From positions 1 through 25,924 of IMG/VR virus record IMGVR_UViG_3300006875_000139: a DNA stretch of 25,924 bases. One strand, written 5' to 3'. Of this stretch, positions 8,706 through 17,311 are shown one piece after another. The translations under genes were made by a program, and so were the position numbers. Within the stretch, counting starts at the first letter, position 1. Every line of letters begins with the position of its first letter. The notes below the pieces were generated by a model, which saw nothing but the letters and a program-made list of their open reading frames with translations, had not been told where the DNA came from and ran no database searches. This stretch comes from a virus.

Positions 8706-8915
8706 TTAGTTATCAAAATCTTCAGTCACTTCCGTGGCCGAACCAAGAGCAATTAACTCTCGGGTTCTTTTAATTCGACCTCTTATTACAGCGGTCATTT
8801 CATTGCTATTGCTAATCTTTTCTAAAGCTCGCCTGTCAGATTCTAGCAACTCGTTTAAACGGGCTTCTATTTTCTTCCAAAGTACGGATTCTTTTTCAAG
8901 TCTAGTTAATAGCAT
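8706..8915 (-). CDS. Small helical protein between portal and scaffold (69 aa)
   Basis: The protein is almost wholly helical and charged (LEKESVLWKKIEARLNELL, ALEKISNSNEM). The function is not known. Small ORFs in this position are common in podovirus head modules. No good Shine-Dalgarno site is visible. Dyad copy 2 ends 11 bases before the ATG, and a promoter-like TTGACT-17-TTTAAT (8927-8955, minus strand) has its -10 inside that dyad. Confidence 0.6.
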   Translation of the reverse strand: MLLTRLEKESVLWKKIEARLNELLESDRRALEKISNSNEMTAVIRGRIKRTRELIALGSATEVTEDFDN

Positions 8916-8925
8916 ATTCGTAGTT

Positions 8926-8944
8926 AATTAAACGCTGTTTAATT
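8926..8944. repeat. 19-bp palindromic element, copy 2 (perfect dyad)
   Basis: AATTAAAC-GCT-GTTTAATT is a perfect 8-bp dyad with a 3-base centre. It lies between the portal stop (8960) and the small ORF start (8915). A minus-strand promoter-like pair, TTGACT (8950-8955) and TTTAAT (8927-8932) with a 17-base spacer, has its -10 inside the dyad. This is what an operator site would look like. Confidence 0.75.
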
Positions 8945-8959
8945 TAAAAAGTCAATAAA

Positions 8960-11257
8960 TCATTGCTCAAACGCATGACCATTATCAGCCCTTCCAGCTG
9001 GCTCCGCTACTGGTGTTGCAACCTGTTTGGCATGAGCATGTTCTCTACCTTGTACGCCAGCTTGAGCAACTAAGGCTTGTTCTGATAATTCTTTTTGCGT
9101 TCTTAGCTTCATAACGTCGCTAGATAGCTTGGCCTTGATTTCATCCAAAGAAATATTTTGCGCTTGGCTTAGCTTCATCATTTCCAGATTTAGCTCCATT
9201 TGTTTCATTTCTTTAGCATGTGCCATTTCTTCTTGAGCTAGATGAATTTTTAATGCGATCTCAGATTCATCCAGACGGGATTTTTGAACAAGCTCAGCCT
9301 GTGTTGATTGTTGGCGCAATTGTTCGCGTTGAATATCGCCCTGCTGCCGTAATTGCTCAACTTTGATTTGACCTTCAATTCTAGGATCAACAGGCGGGTT
9401 TTGTTGAGCGGCTTTTTGCATTTCAATGATTTGCGCATCAGTGTATCTAACTCGCTCAGGACTAATGCGATTCATTTTTAATATTTCAACCATTAATCTA
9501 TCTGGATCAAGATGAAACCCTTGATTACCGGCTAATGGCAGTAGTTGCATAATTGCCTGATTTTCCGCATCACGCTGAAAAAATGCTGTGCTGCCTAGTG
9601 ATACAATAGAAAAATCACCTTTGCACGAATCATCTTCACCGTAAATAAGCAACCATTCGTAATAACGCTGAATGTGTGGCTCAGTTAAATCATCATCGCA
9701 AATTTTAGCAATGCGCCGTAAAACAGATGATGCATTTCGATCGAGTATGGTCATGCCACCAACAGTATCAGTAGCATTGCCTTGATTGCCTTGCATAAGC
9801 AAAGGCATGTTTGTTGATTTTTCCGCTAATTCAAAACCGTATTTGATAATGTTTTGAAGTTCAGCTTGCATGGTTGGAATCTGAATAGCTTGAATAGCGT
9901 GAGCAACATCGTTTACATCCGCATCTTCATCAACAGTCCAAAGCTTCATGGGCGTAATAGTCCATTGACCATCGGCAGGGACAACGGCGCCGCGGCGAAT
10001 AACAATTTGCGGGCCAGCTGCCACACCAGCATTATCAAGCATTGCGCGAGTTGCGGCATTAACAATACGTTGCGGCGTTCTAATCTGCCTTGCAACACCA
10101 ATACCTGCCCAATGATCAATTTGACGCTGCCAAACCATTACATCATAGGGAAATGTCCCTGAATCAAAAATACTGACACTAGCCTTGATCACTCGATCAT
10201 TGACCATAACAACGACAACAGGAATTTCATCACCTTCTTCAGCATTCAATCCAGCTGACTCTAAATCTTCAGCAGTTGCTTCGCCGTGGTAATACCAAAC
10301 ATCAAACTTGTCTTGGTCTTTTGCTTCGCCGCGAGTATTAATATACTTTTTGTTTGGGCCTTCTTTTAATAAAGCATCAATTTCAGAATCAATATAGCCC
10401 GGCAATCCTTTTAGATCGCGCAATTGACGCAAACTGATTTCGTCTTTTTCAAAAATATATGAACCGTTGTGAATGCATCCGCCGCATGTTGGGTCGGGAT
10501 ATAGATTTCTTGCGTCAATAAATTTAGACGCAGGTTTGATTTCTTCAACAATCTCAAGAGCAATACCATCCGGCGTTTTTGTTACCTTGCGCTTTTTTCG
10601 TACTTCTGGAAACGGGCCCTTTATTACGCCTGTGCCGATCCTTGCAGATTGTTCTAATACTTTCCGCGCTTCGCAATGCCAATTTGATTCAACCAGCCAA
10701 TCCCAAATTTGAGTTTCGGCTTTTGTTGCTTTTTCGTTAGCTTCTTTTACAAATGCTTGAGCAGCTTCGCCAACAGTGTGCTGGCCTCCGGGCATTGGAT
10801 CATTATTTTGAATAGCTGATTCAATATCTGGAATAGGCGTTGCTTTAATCATGAATGGCTTGTCATCGGTAGGCAGCAACATATCAGCAACACGACTAGC
10901 GGCCATGTCAACATACGGCGCAGTAATATTGACAAACACAGTCGATCTAACCTGATCATCAGTCATTGGCTTTAAATAATATGGACTGCCTGCAACCGAT
11001 GGTGATTTAAGCATCATTTCTTTACGATTAGCATTGTCGATGCCATTGTAATGATCATCATCTTCATTCCATTTATCTTCAATGCCAGATTGCCTGCGAC
11101 CATCCTCGGCTTCTTTACGCTTTTGTGTTAATTTGCCGGCAAACGCTTTTAATCTTGCTAGTCGTTCTTGCTCTTGTTGAAAGCCAATATCTTCACCGTC
11201 AAAATAATCGGTGCTTGCATTATCTTTATTTTGTTGCGGATAGATGTCGTTGTACAT
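8960..11257 (-). CDS. Portal protein, SU10-like
   Basis: A 765-aa protein, the usual length for portals of this head type. Recognisable parts are DQVRSTVFVNITAPYVDMAA and ASRVADMLLPTDDKPF (about residues 100-140), the GTGVIKGPF segment near residue 215, and the DARNLYPDPTCGGC segment near residue 250. The C-terminal 150 residues are a long Gln/Glu/Lys coiled coil (for example QQGDIQREQLRQQSTQAELV), fitting a portal barrel or internal extension. It forms the dodecameric DNA channel at the head vertex. It follows the large terminase gene, with dyad copy 3 and a GAGAG ribosome site in between. Confidence 0.88.
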   Translation of the reverse strand: MYNDIYPQQNKDNASTDYFDGEDIGFQQEQERLARLKAFAGKLTQKRKEAEDGRRQSGIEDKWNEDDDHYNGIDNANRKEMMLKSPSVAGSPYYLKPMTDDQVRSTVFVNITAPYVDMAASRVADMLLPTDDKPFMIKATPIPDIESAIQNNDPMPGGQHTVGEAAQAFVKEANEKATKAETQIWDWLVESNWHCEARKVLEQSARIGTGVIKGPFPEVRKKRKVTKTPDGIALEIVEEIKPASKFIDARNLYPDPTCGGCIHNGSYIFEKDEISLRQLRDLKGLPGYIDSEIDALLKEGPNKKYINTRGEAKDQDKFDVWYYHGEATAEDLESAGLNAEEGDEIPVVVVMVNDRVIKASVSIFDSGTFPYDVMVWQRQIDHWAGIGVARQIRTPQRIVNAATRAMLDNAGVAAGPQIVIRRGAVVPADGQWTITPMKLWTVDEDADVNDVAHAIQAIQIPTMQAELQNIIKYGFELAEKSTNMPLLMQGNQGNATDTVGGMTILDRNASSVLRRIAKICDDDLTEPHIQRYYEWLLIYGEDDSCKGDFSIVSLGSTAFFQRDAENQAIMQLLPLAGNQGFHLDPDRLMVEILKMNRISPERVRYTDAQIIEMQKAAQQNPPVDPRIEGQIKVEQLRQQGDIQREQLRQQSTQAELVQKSRLDESEIALKIHLAQEEMAHAKEMKQMELNLEMMKLSQAQNISLDEIKAKLSSDVMKLRTQKELSEQALVAQAGVQGREHAHAKQVATPVAEPAGRADNGHAFEQ

Positions 11258-11268
11258 GACGGCTCTCT

Positions 11269-11287
11269 AATTGAACATTGTTTAATT
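11269..11287. repeat. 19-bp palindromic element, copy 3
   Basis: AATTGAAC-ATT-GTTTAATT lies between the terminase stop (11298) and the portal start (11257), 11 bases before the ATG. On the minus strand TATAAT overlaps its upstream end (CTATATAATTAAAC), but the -35 region is poor. Confidence 0.75.
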
Positions 11288-11297
11288 ATATAGCATA

Positions 11298-12800
11298 TTA
11301 CATGATGCCCATATCATATTGACGATAAGGCATTGTAATTGGTGCTGATGTTTTTTTAATTCTGACTGGCTCGGCAAATGTTAGCGCCAGTGAATCAGCG
11401 TAATCCGGTGATTTGACGCCGCGCTTTTTGGCATCGTCTTTTGATTCCATCAATCGCAATCCGCCGTTAAACTTATAGCGCAATGCAGTTAAATCGGTTC
11501 TAAGCAATCCATCCTTAGGAATTGATACTGGTGTTTTTAACCATTCGCGCATGTCATCCCACATTTTTGCTCGCAAATTATAGTTATACCCGTCATCAAC
11601 TCTGAGTGCCGAATTCACTTCAACGACCAAGCCTTTTTCTGGATAAATGCGCTTTAGCTTATCCACAACACCAGCACCAACACCGATAACATCTATTGCT
11701 ATTTGATCCGGTTTCATAAATGCATCTATTTCAGATTTAACCCGACCCGCTGTATCTTCGGTGTCAGTTTTTCCCCATGATTTCTGCCAAAACACAACGC
11801 GGCCCCGTCGGCAGGTTAAAACGGTTTTATCATCCCCAAACCTAGCAACGTCCAATCCATATTGAACTGGCCCAAGCGCTTCAATATCCGCCACCCCTCG
11901 TCTAGTAGCTGATTCAACTATTGGTGCAGGAATAAATGCATCAGTAATAGATGCCTCGTAATTTCGATCAATTTCTTGCGCAACAATAACTGGATCGAGT
12001 GAATCACATTGTTTCTGGTACCAAGCATCATCTTTGCGCGGATCATCTTTCCAGTCAAAAACAAAAACCTTTATTTTGCCACCATGCCGTTTTCGATAGA
12101 ATGGATTGCCAACACCGTTTGGTGTTGATACATCTATCTTGCAATTTGATGTTTGTGACAAAGCAGCATCAATTGATTCCGGATGCTCATAAAAAGCTGA
12201 TTCATCTTTAAAGTAAATTGCCGTTCTATTGCCTCGACCAATATTGTCACCGGCCTCGCCAGCAATAACAGAATCATTTTCAGGATTGACTATTCGCATG
12301 TGCGGCGCATGTTTGCACTCATCATAGCCAATAGGCTGAAATTCTCTAGGCAAATAGCTGATAAATTGTCTGATTTTCCAAAAAAGTGATTTTGGATCGC
12401 CAATTTTATCAACGTATTCTTCTTTGCGTGAGCCTAATCCAATTACTACGCCCGGCTTAAATAAATACATCCAAGCTGCAATTGCTACGCATAACCAAGA
12501 AACACCCATGTCGCGAGATTTTTCGGCTAAACCATCCTCACGATTTCCCCATAAATTAACAACCCATTCAACAAATTCAGCTTGTTTATCAAACAGCAGA
12601 AACGGAACAATTGTTTCAACACCTATTTCAGCATTTCTAGGATCAAATGTAACGCCCCAATCAGTTATAAATTGGACAGGATTGTCTTTGTAATGCAATT
12701 TTAGCGCGTGCAATATTTCCGGATTGGCGCGAATTCTGTCTAACCTTTCAGCCCTTTCTTTCCATATTGGCGCATAATCAGGATTTTTCCAGTTAATCAT
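11298..12800 (-). CDS. terL: Terminase large subunit
   Basis: A 500-aa packaging motor and nuclease. ATPase motifs: a Walker A-like KSRDMGVS at residues 94-101 (a variant lacking the GKS/T ending), Walker B and catalytic Glu in AIYFKDES at 194-201, and a coupling motif STPNG at 225-229. Nuclease domain: YGLDVARFGDDKT with Asp317, AIDVIGVGAG with Asp370, and SPDYADSLAL with Asp466/Asp469, which together fit the RNase H-like metal site. The start ATG overlaps the stop of the small subunit (ATGA). It works with TerS and the portal to package DNA. Confidence 0.93.
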   Translation of the reverse strand: MINWKNPDYAPIWKERAERLDRIRANPEILHALKLHYKDNPVQFITDWGVTFDPRNAEIGVETIVPFLLFDKQAEFVEWVVNLWGNREDGLAEKSRDMGVSWLCVAIAAWMYLFKPGVVIGLGSRKEEYVDKIGDPKSLFWKIRQFISYLPREFQPIGYDECKHAPHMRIVNPENDSVIAGEAGDNIGRGNRTAIYFKDESAFYEHPESIDAALSQTSNCKIDVSTPNGVGNPFYRKRHGGKIKVFVFDWKDDPRKDDAWYQKQCDSLDPVIVAQEIDRNYEASITDAFIPAPIVESATRRGVADIEALGPVQYGLDVARFGDDKTVLTCRRGRVVFWQKSWGKTDTEDTAGRVKSEIDAFMKPDQIAIDVIGVGAGVVDKLKRIYPEKGLVVEVNSALRVDDGYNYNLRAKMWDDMREWLKTPVSIPKDGLLRTDLTALRYKFNGGLRLMESKDDAKKRGVKSPDYADSLALTFAEPVRIKKTSAPITMPYRQYDMGIM

Positions 12801-13213
12801 TTGCCGATCATTTTCTTATACGCTTCAGCAGGTGAAATGCTCAAATCAATTTTGATTGGCTTATCAGCATCGCCAATATGTTTTAATTCCATTGCTGCAT
12901 TGAATCCATGCATCATATTTAGCTCTTTAACTGCTGCAACAACATCGCTTGGTCGGCTTGGCTCATTGACAACACTAATTAACGCTCGAATAGAATCCTC
13001 TTTTCGCCATAATTCAAGCTGCTTAACTTCGTTTTTTAATTCTTTTATCTTTGCCGCAACATTTGGATTTGTAGACGTCTCATATCCACGCACCTTCATA
13101 ACGTTGTTTGAATAATTTGCATTGTAGGCTTTTCTGTATGCGTCGGATAAATTTGATCCAGCAGCTACAAGTTTGGCAAACTCCTCTTGCTTTGCTGTTA
13201 ATTTTCTAGCCAT
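12797..13213 (-). CDS. terS: Terminase small subunit
   Basis: A 138-aa protein with an N-terminal helix-turn-helix region, LTAKQEEFAKLVAAGSNLSD followed by AYRKAYN, as in phage small terminases. The middle is helical (AAKIKELKNEVKQLELWRKE) and fits oligomerisation. It recognises packaging DNA and hands it to TerL; this is known of the family. The ATG is one base after the preceding stop (TAACATG), and its own stop overlaps the terL start. Confidence 0.85.
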   Translation of the reverse strand: MARKLTAKQEEFAKLVAAGSNLSDAYRKAYNANYSNNVMKVRGYETSTNPNVAAKIKELKNEVKQLELWRKEDSIRALISVVNEPSRPSDVVAAVKELNMMHGFNAAMELKHIGDADKPIKIDLSISPAEAYKKMIGK

Positions 13214-13214
13214 G

Positions 13215-13607
13215 TTAAATTAATGCTGATTGTTCATTGATAATCACCGGCGCTTCACCATTATCCCAACCCCCAAATATTCTAAGCGGTGCAGCAGGGA
13301 ACGGTATTGAAGGCAACAGAGCTAATTGCTCATCTGTAAACTCACCCAGTAGATTACACATGTAGCCCACATAACCCTCAGCGAAGCCAATAACATCAAT
13401 AGAATAACCTTGAACAGGTTGGAATATTAGATTAGTACCTATCGGTTTAGCATTGATATTGCCAACTGTAGTTCTTGTGCCGTCCTCGTTAATAATAACT
13501 TCTGGTTCAGGGTAAATAGGCTGTTGAACCCATTGTGCTACACCTGCATCAACTAAAGCTGTTTCAAGTGTGTCTTGGTCTTGTGCAACTAAATATAAGA
13601 CTCTCAT
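13215..13607 (-). CDS. Hypothetical protein of the fibre cassette (130 aa)
   Basis: The function is not recognised. It starts MRVLYLVAQDQDTLETALVD and has a probable beta-rich middle (NLIFQPVQGYSIDVIGFAEG). There are no membrane segments or catalytic motifs. Its start overlaps the stop of the fibre C-terminal fragment (ATGA), so it is translated with it. Position after a fibre gene suggests a fibre accessory protein, but the protein has none of the patterns seen in the assembly-like gene at 832-1185. Confidence 0.7.
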   Translation of the reverse strand: MRVLYLVAQDQDTLETALVDAGVAQWVQQPIYPEPEVIINEDGTRTTVGNINAKPIGTNLIFQPVQGYSIDVIGFAEGYVGYMCNLLGEFTDEQLALLPSIPFPAAPLRIFGGWDNGEAPVIINEQSALI

Positions 13608-14140
13608 GCTGTTAGTGATTGTAAGGTTGAGTTAGGCAAACGCTGACTGTAGTAGCGTATTGTTCGGATGTGGCCGTTGAGTGTTGGAGCTGCTCCGTCA
13701 TCCCAACCTATTCTAAAAGTTGTCAAACCTGTTGTTACAGTACCAACGCTATCTGTTTGTACAGTTGCACCACTTAAAGACCTAGCAAAAGAATTGTCCT
13801 TATATCCAAAAGCGTCTTTATAAAATGTATTGGCGCTAAGAACAGCCACTGATGTAAATGCAGCTTGTGATGCTCCAGCATTTAATACCACATCCGCCAT
13901 GTTTCCGGTGCTATTTGTAGAATAAGCGACAATATTATTTGAAGCATTTAGATAAGCACAATAAACACCTTTGTTGCCAGTTCCTAAAGGCGCAACCACA
14001 TGGTCAAATTCAGCAAATATTGTTCCTTCTACAGCATTATACCAACTACTAAAGTTAGTTCCTGTCATGCTGCCTTGGTCGGCGGCTCTTGTTGCCTGAG
14101 AAGCTGTTGTTGGTATATAACTTGAAGCAAAACTAGCCAT
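13604..14140 (-). CDS. Tail-fibre C-terminal fragment, lectin/LamG-like (split gene, part 2)
   Basis: A 178-aa piece that begins MASFASSYIPTTASQATRAA and continues TGTNFSSWYNAVEGTIF. In intact phage fibres this segment directly follows a module ending in WGAQLE, which is exactly where the upstream fibre ORF stops. The rest fits a beta-sandwich carbohydrate-binding domain and ends HIRTIRYYSQRLPNSTLQSL. The HNH gene lies between the two pieces; only 2 bases separate its stop from this ATG. A GGGA ribosome site inside the end of the HNH gene lies 7-8 bases before the ATG, so this part can be translated on its own. It may assemble with part 1 into a working fibre, or the fibre may be truncated. 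Confidence 0.78.
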   Translation of the reverse strand: MASFASSYIPTTASQATRAADQGSMTGTNFSSWYNAVEGTIFAEFDHVVAPLGTGNKGVYCAYLNASNNIVAYSTNSTGNMADVVLNAGASQAAFTSVAVLSANTFYKDAFGYKDNSFARSLSGATVQTDSVGTVTTGLTTFRIGWDDGAAPTLNGHIRTIRYYSQRLPNSTLQSLTA

Positions 14141-14142
14141 AA

Positions 14143-14625
14143 TTAATTCCCATGCCTTGCGTAAACGCCGTGGTATTTTTCTCTAGCTTCATAAGCAACC
14201 AATTCTGCTAGCTCTAAATCGTAGAAACAGCCTATGTGTTTTCGTTTGTTGTTTGCTTGAATTACAACATTGTAATTTTTATTCTTTTTATTCCATACAA
14301 CATTCTTAATTTTAGTTGTAGAATTTTTGTATGTAGGCCTATTTTTAGCATTATCAGATTCTAAACAAGACCTTAAATTTTCTATTTTATTATTGGCTCT
14401 ATTGCCATCAATATGATCAACATGTTCGTTCAACTCAAAACCATGCCATAACATAATCAATCTATGCGCTTTATACGCTTTACCATCAATTTTTATAGTT
14501 ATATACCCTTCATTAGTTAAAGAACCTGCTTTTTTACCTTTCCAACCTTGTCTAGCAGAGGTTTTCCAATACAAATCGCCATCAACATAATCAAATAAAT
14601 TTTTAACTTGTTCAGTATTAATCAT
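14143..14625 (-). CDS. HNH homing endonuclease with AP2-like DNA-binding domain
   Basis: A 160-aa free-standing homing endonuclease. The HNH core is AHRLIMLWHG (residues 53-62), then VDHIDGNRANNKIENLR (69-85) with His71, Asp73, Asn75 and Asn83. An AP2-like domain follows at about 108-160: VVWNKKNKNYNVVIQ, then KHIGCFYDLELAEL and AYEAREKYHGVYARHGN. The ATG overlaps the TGA of the upstream fibre ORF (ATGA). The protein is richer in Lys and Asn than its neighbours, and the gene is more A+T-rich, which fits horizontal insertion. Only two bases on its downstream side are outside the ORF, so there is no room for a group I intron core. It is not in frame with the fibre, so it is not an intein. Confidence 0.88.
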   Translation of the reverse strand: MINTEQVKNLFDYVDGDLYWKTSARQGWKGKKAGSLTNEGYITIKIDGKAYKAHRLIMLWHGFELNEHVDHIDGNRANNKIENLRSCLESDNAKNRPTYKNSTTKIKNVVWNKKNKNYNVVIQANNKRKHIGCFYDLELAELVAYEAREKYHGVYARHGN

Positions 14626-16643
14626 TCTAATTGCGCTCCCCAGACATAAACACCAGACACCCCATCGCCAGTGTATGAAAAATTGCCAGAATTATCACAA
14701 ACATAAACAGACGGTGTTGCAGTGGTTGATGCTGTAGTCACGGTAATCGAACATCTATACCAACCATTACTTACCGGTGTAATAGTGTATGACGTTGGTG
14801 CGGCTACTAAATTAGCAAAGAAAGCCCCAGTATTTAAATTAAATATAACGCCTTTACCTGTTACGCCTTCATAAACACCAGCGTATGTTCTAGCGCCAGC
14901 TTTTAAGAACACAGAAAATGTATATGCGGTTGCAGTGGTTACTGTTATAGCTGTAGTTACAGCAACTAAATGCGTTGATGCGGCGGTTGCATCTTCAATT
15001 AAATAATCACCAGAAGTTGTGCCATCTGGCGCAATTTTAGCATTTGCACTTATTGACGACCTTGTTTTAGTCCATGCCGCATTATCAAATTGTTCGCTAT
15101 ACAGACAAAGGTTTACCCTTTGCTCCTCAATCAACCACGACTTAGGCCCAACAGCATCCCATAAGCCTTGATAAATCTTAGCATTGCCGTTTAGTGTCCA
15201 GACTTCGCCGGTTTCTAGGCCAGTAAATGTTGAACCGCTTGTCCAGTTACTCGGGTCAAAATCCAGCACCATTGTGCTTGAACCACTGAACTTAAGGCCG
15301 GTATAAACATGCGAATCGTATATCTTGCCAAACAAATCAAAACCTGACGAGGCTAGGCTTCCAAACTGCACCTGTGTGCTTGTGGCATTGTATAAGCTGC
15401 CTGCTGTGCCGGTCTTGTCTGTGCCTAGCTGTGTGAATGTTGTGCCATTCTCTGATGTATAAAAACGAATAATACCTGTAGCCGCTTCACGCTGTACGCC
15501 AATATAATGAACTGTTCCATCTGTGAAGCCTGTAGACGCTGAGCAATCCACAGATATAATGCTAGTACCATCCAACGAGTAATTAAGCCGTGGAGCGCCT
15601 GAGGTTTGGATATTCAAAGCCCATGAACGTGTGCCAGCACTAACGCCGTCTTTAGCGACTAATGTTTGAACAGTAGCAGGTGTCCAGTCGTCTAAGGCTA
15701 CTTGAACCAATAGCGATATATCGCCGGTAATTTGGTTAGCTGTCGAGCTTGGTGTGCTGAAATAGTCTCCAGATGCCACGCAGTTATATGCGAATTTGCT
15801 ATTGCTGGAGTTAATCGCAATCGTTGGTATCTGTGTAATCGCACCGTTGATGATGCAATTAGGATTTGTGTAAGGGAAGTATTGAACGCCGTCAACATTA
15901 GCACCTTGGTATGGCGCAGATAGTACGTTGGTCGAAACATACTCAGACGGATTTTGATTGGCTTGGCCTGTGACGTTTTCAAGCTGAGCGCCCCAGATGT
16001 AAATGCCAGATGTGCCGTCGCCAGCATAACTAGTTGTTCCGTTTGCAGTTGAAATAAACGCTGTTGGAAATATTGTGCCTGCTGACTGTGTGCTAGTTAT
16101 GCTACATCTATACCATCCATTTCCCACATTTATGATTGCTGCATTTACACCAGAATCAATAGTTCCAATTGCGCCGGATGATAGATTAAAGTATGCACCA
16201 ATAGAATTTCTGACATATATCCAAGACCTTTCACCGGCCTTTGCATAAACAGTAAAAGTAAAACTGCCAGAATTAACTGCAATTGGGTTATATACAAAAT
16301 GTGTTGCAGTTGCGGAATTTTCCACAATTTTATCAGCGGTTAATGTTCCATCAGGAGCGGCTATTGCATCTGCGCTGATAGTTGCAGCTGATTTAACCCA
16401 AACCGCATTACTAAAATCCTGACTATACGTCAGCAGATTCTCAACCCTACGCATACCATCAAACCTAACTTCACCGCTCTTGACGTTCTTAATCAAGCCT
16501 TCAAAATCAGTAACAGTGCCGGTTGTAGCGCGTGTGAATGATATTCTTGGATCAATAGCGCCCGACATAAAATTCAGCGCTAATTTTATTGATTTGGCCA
16601 GCCCACGTTGCTGTAGTGCTGGAAACTGAGCTGGCACGGTCAT
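14622..16643 (-). CDS. Tail-fibre / receptor-binding protein, N-terminal part (split gene, part 1)
   Basis: The start at 16643 (MTVPAQFPALQQRGLAKSIK) is chosen because it lies one base after the previous stop and has a GAGAG site; the longer form from 16700 overlaps that gene by 56 bases. It is 673 aa. Residues about 25-70 have the phage fibre motif DPRISFTRATTGTVTDFEG. A sugar-binding-like module follows (NLLTYSQDFSNAVWVKS to GIYIWGAQLE). A LamG-like beta domain comes next (VQTLVAKDGVSAGTRSWAL, HYIGVQREAATG). A second module runs from NLCLYSEQFDNAAWTKT to GVYVWGAQLE and then stops. The third domain is encoded separately after the HNH gene. Confidence 0.85.
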   Translation of the reverse strand: MTVPAQFPALQQRGLAKSIKLALNFMSGAIDPRISFTRATTGTVTDFEGLIKNVKSGEVRFDGMRRVENLLTYSQDFSNAVWVKSAATISADAIAAPDGTLTADKIVENSATATHFVYNPIAVNSGSFTFTVYAKAGERSWIYVRNSIGAYFNLSSGAIGTIDSGVNAAIINVGNGWYRCSITSTQSAGTIFPTAFISTANGTTSYAGDGTSGIYIWGAQLENVTGQANQNPSEYVSTNVLSAPYQGANVDGVQYFPYTNPNCIINGAITQIPTIAINSSNSKFAYNCVASGDYFSTPSSTANQITGDISLLVQVALDDWTPATVQTLVAKDGVSAGTRSWALNIQTSGAPRLNYSLDGTSIISVDCSASTGFTDGTVHYIGVQREAATGIIRFYTSENGTTFTQLGTDKTGTAGSLYNATSTQVQFGSLASSGFDLFGKIYDSHVYTGLKFSGSSTMVLDFDPSNWTSGSTFTGLETGEVWTLNGNAKIYQGLWDAVGPKSWLIEEQRVNLCLYSEQFDNAAWTKTRSSISANAKIAPDGTTSGDYLIEDATAASTHLVAVTTAITVTTATAYTFSVFLKAGARTYAGVYEGVTGKGVIFNLNTGAFFANLVAAPTSYTITPVSNGWYRCSITVTTASTTATPSVYVCDNSGNFSYTGDGVSGVYVWGAQLE

Positions 16644-16644
16644 A

Positions 16645-16986
16645 TTATTGACTCTCGATAATTGATAAATAACCTGCGGTTGAATCGTATAGTGCAGCAA
16701 TCTTAGTTACGCCGTTTTGTACTGAGATCGGATAACTTTGTGCGCCAGCAGCTAAAAAGAAACTTCCAGCAGTAGCTTTTGCAGCGGTCGGATTAGTTCC
16801 GATTGCAATCCAGCAGTCTTGTGTAGTTGATAACACTACCCGATTAGTATTTGATGCAACGGCGGCAGATTGATTGCTAGTCAATGCCAGCGTAATAATT
16901 TGCACAGCATTAATCCATAGCGATTGCTTAACATCAATGTCGTAAAGATTTTCGGTCGTACCGTTATTAAATAATGGGCCAAACAT
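16645..16986 (-). CDS. Hypothetical structural protein (113 aa)
   Basis: A small beta-rich protein starting MFGPLFNNGTTENLYDIDVK and containing NTNRVVLSTTQDCWIAIGTN. No known catalytic motif is present. It resembles small virion surface or fibre-associated proteins in composition, but no family is recognised. It starts one base after the preceding stop and ends one base before the fibre start, so it is coupled to the fibre gene. Confidence 0.7.
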   Translation of the reverse strand: MFGPLFNNGTTENLYDIDVKQSLWINAVQIITLALTSNQSAAVASNTNRVVLSTTQDCWIAIGTNPTAAKATAGSFFLAAGAQSYPISVQNGVTKIAALYDSTAGYLSIIESQ

Positions 16987-16987
16987 A

Positions 16988-17284
16988 TTACATTCCTCCA
17001 GCCATTGGGCTTAGGCCTTTTACTGGCGCAGTTTTCTGCATGCCTTGATCAAACATTGACTGTTTTTGCGCTTCATCAGAACGTGATAACAATTTAGCAG
17101 CAATCATTAAAGCAGATTTTAAATCAGGCGCAGGCTGGGCATTTTGTTTTTCCGCTGATTCAGTAGCAGCAGATTCAGGCGCGGATTCTTGGCCCGGTGC
17201 AGCAGACTGCGTTTCTGCCGCTGGTTCATTTTCTTCATAAACGCTAAATTCACCAGTGTCGCTACGTTCAATGCAAACTTTCAT
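16988..17284 (-). CDS. First gene of the late operon, hypothetical (98 aa)
   Basis: It starts MKVCIERSDTGEFSVYEENE and has a Pro/Ala/Glu/Gln-rich linker (residues about 20-55). A short helical part (LKSALMIAAKLLSRSDEAQK) and a Met/Gly-rich end follow. The function is not known. Similar small ORFs occur next to head genes in related phages, as I recall, but no role can be given. A GGAG site lies 9 bases before the ATG. The 5' leader can pair AACTCC with this GGAGTT. Confidence 0.7.
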   Translation of the reverse strand: MKVCIERSDTGEFSVYEENEPAAETQSAAPGQESAPESAATESAEKQNAQPAPDLKSALMIAAKLLSRSDEAQKQSMFDQGMQKTAPVKGLSPMAGGM

Positions 17285-17311
17285 TATGCTAACTCCAAAT
17301 AATTAAATGGG

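Noticed and set aside
14143-14625. HNH gene as part of a group I intron or an intein in the fibre gene
   Set aside because: Only 2 bases lie outside the ORF on one side and the other side overlaps the fibre stop, so no intron core can fit. The HNH frame differs from the fibre frame and a stop codon separates them, which excludes an intein.
15698-16027. 109-aa minus-strand ORF inside the fibre gene
   Set aside because: It lies wholly within the well-supported fibre frame and has no recognisable protein pattern; it is a shadow ORF.
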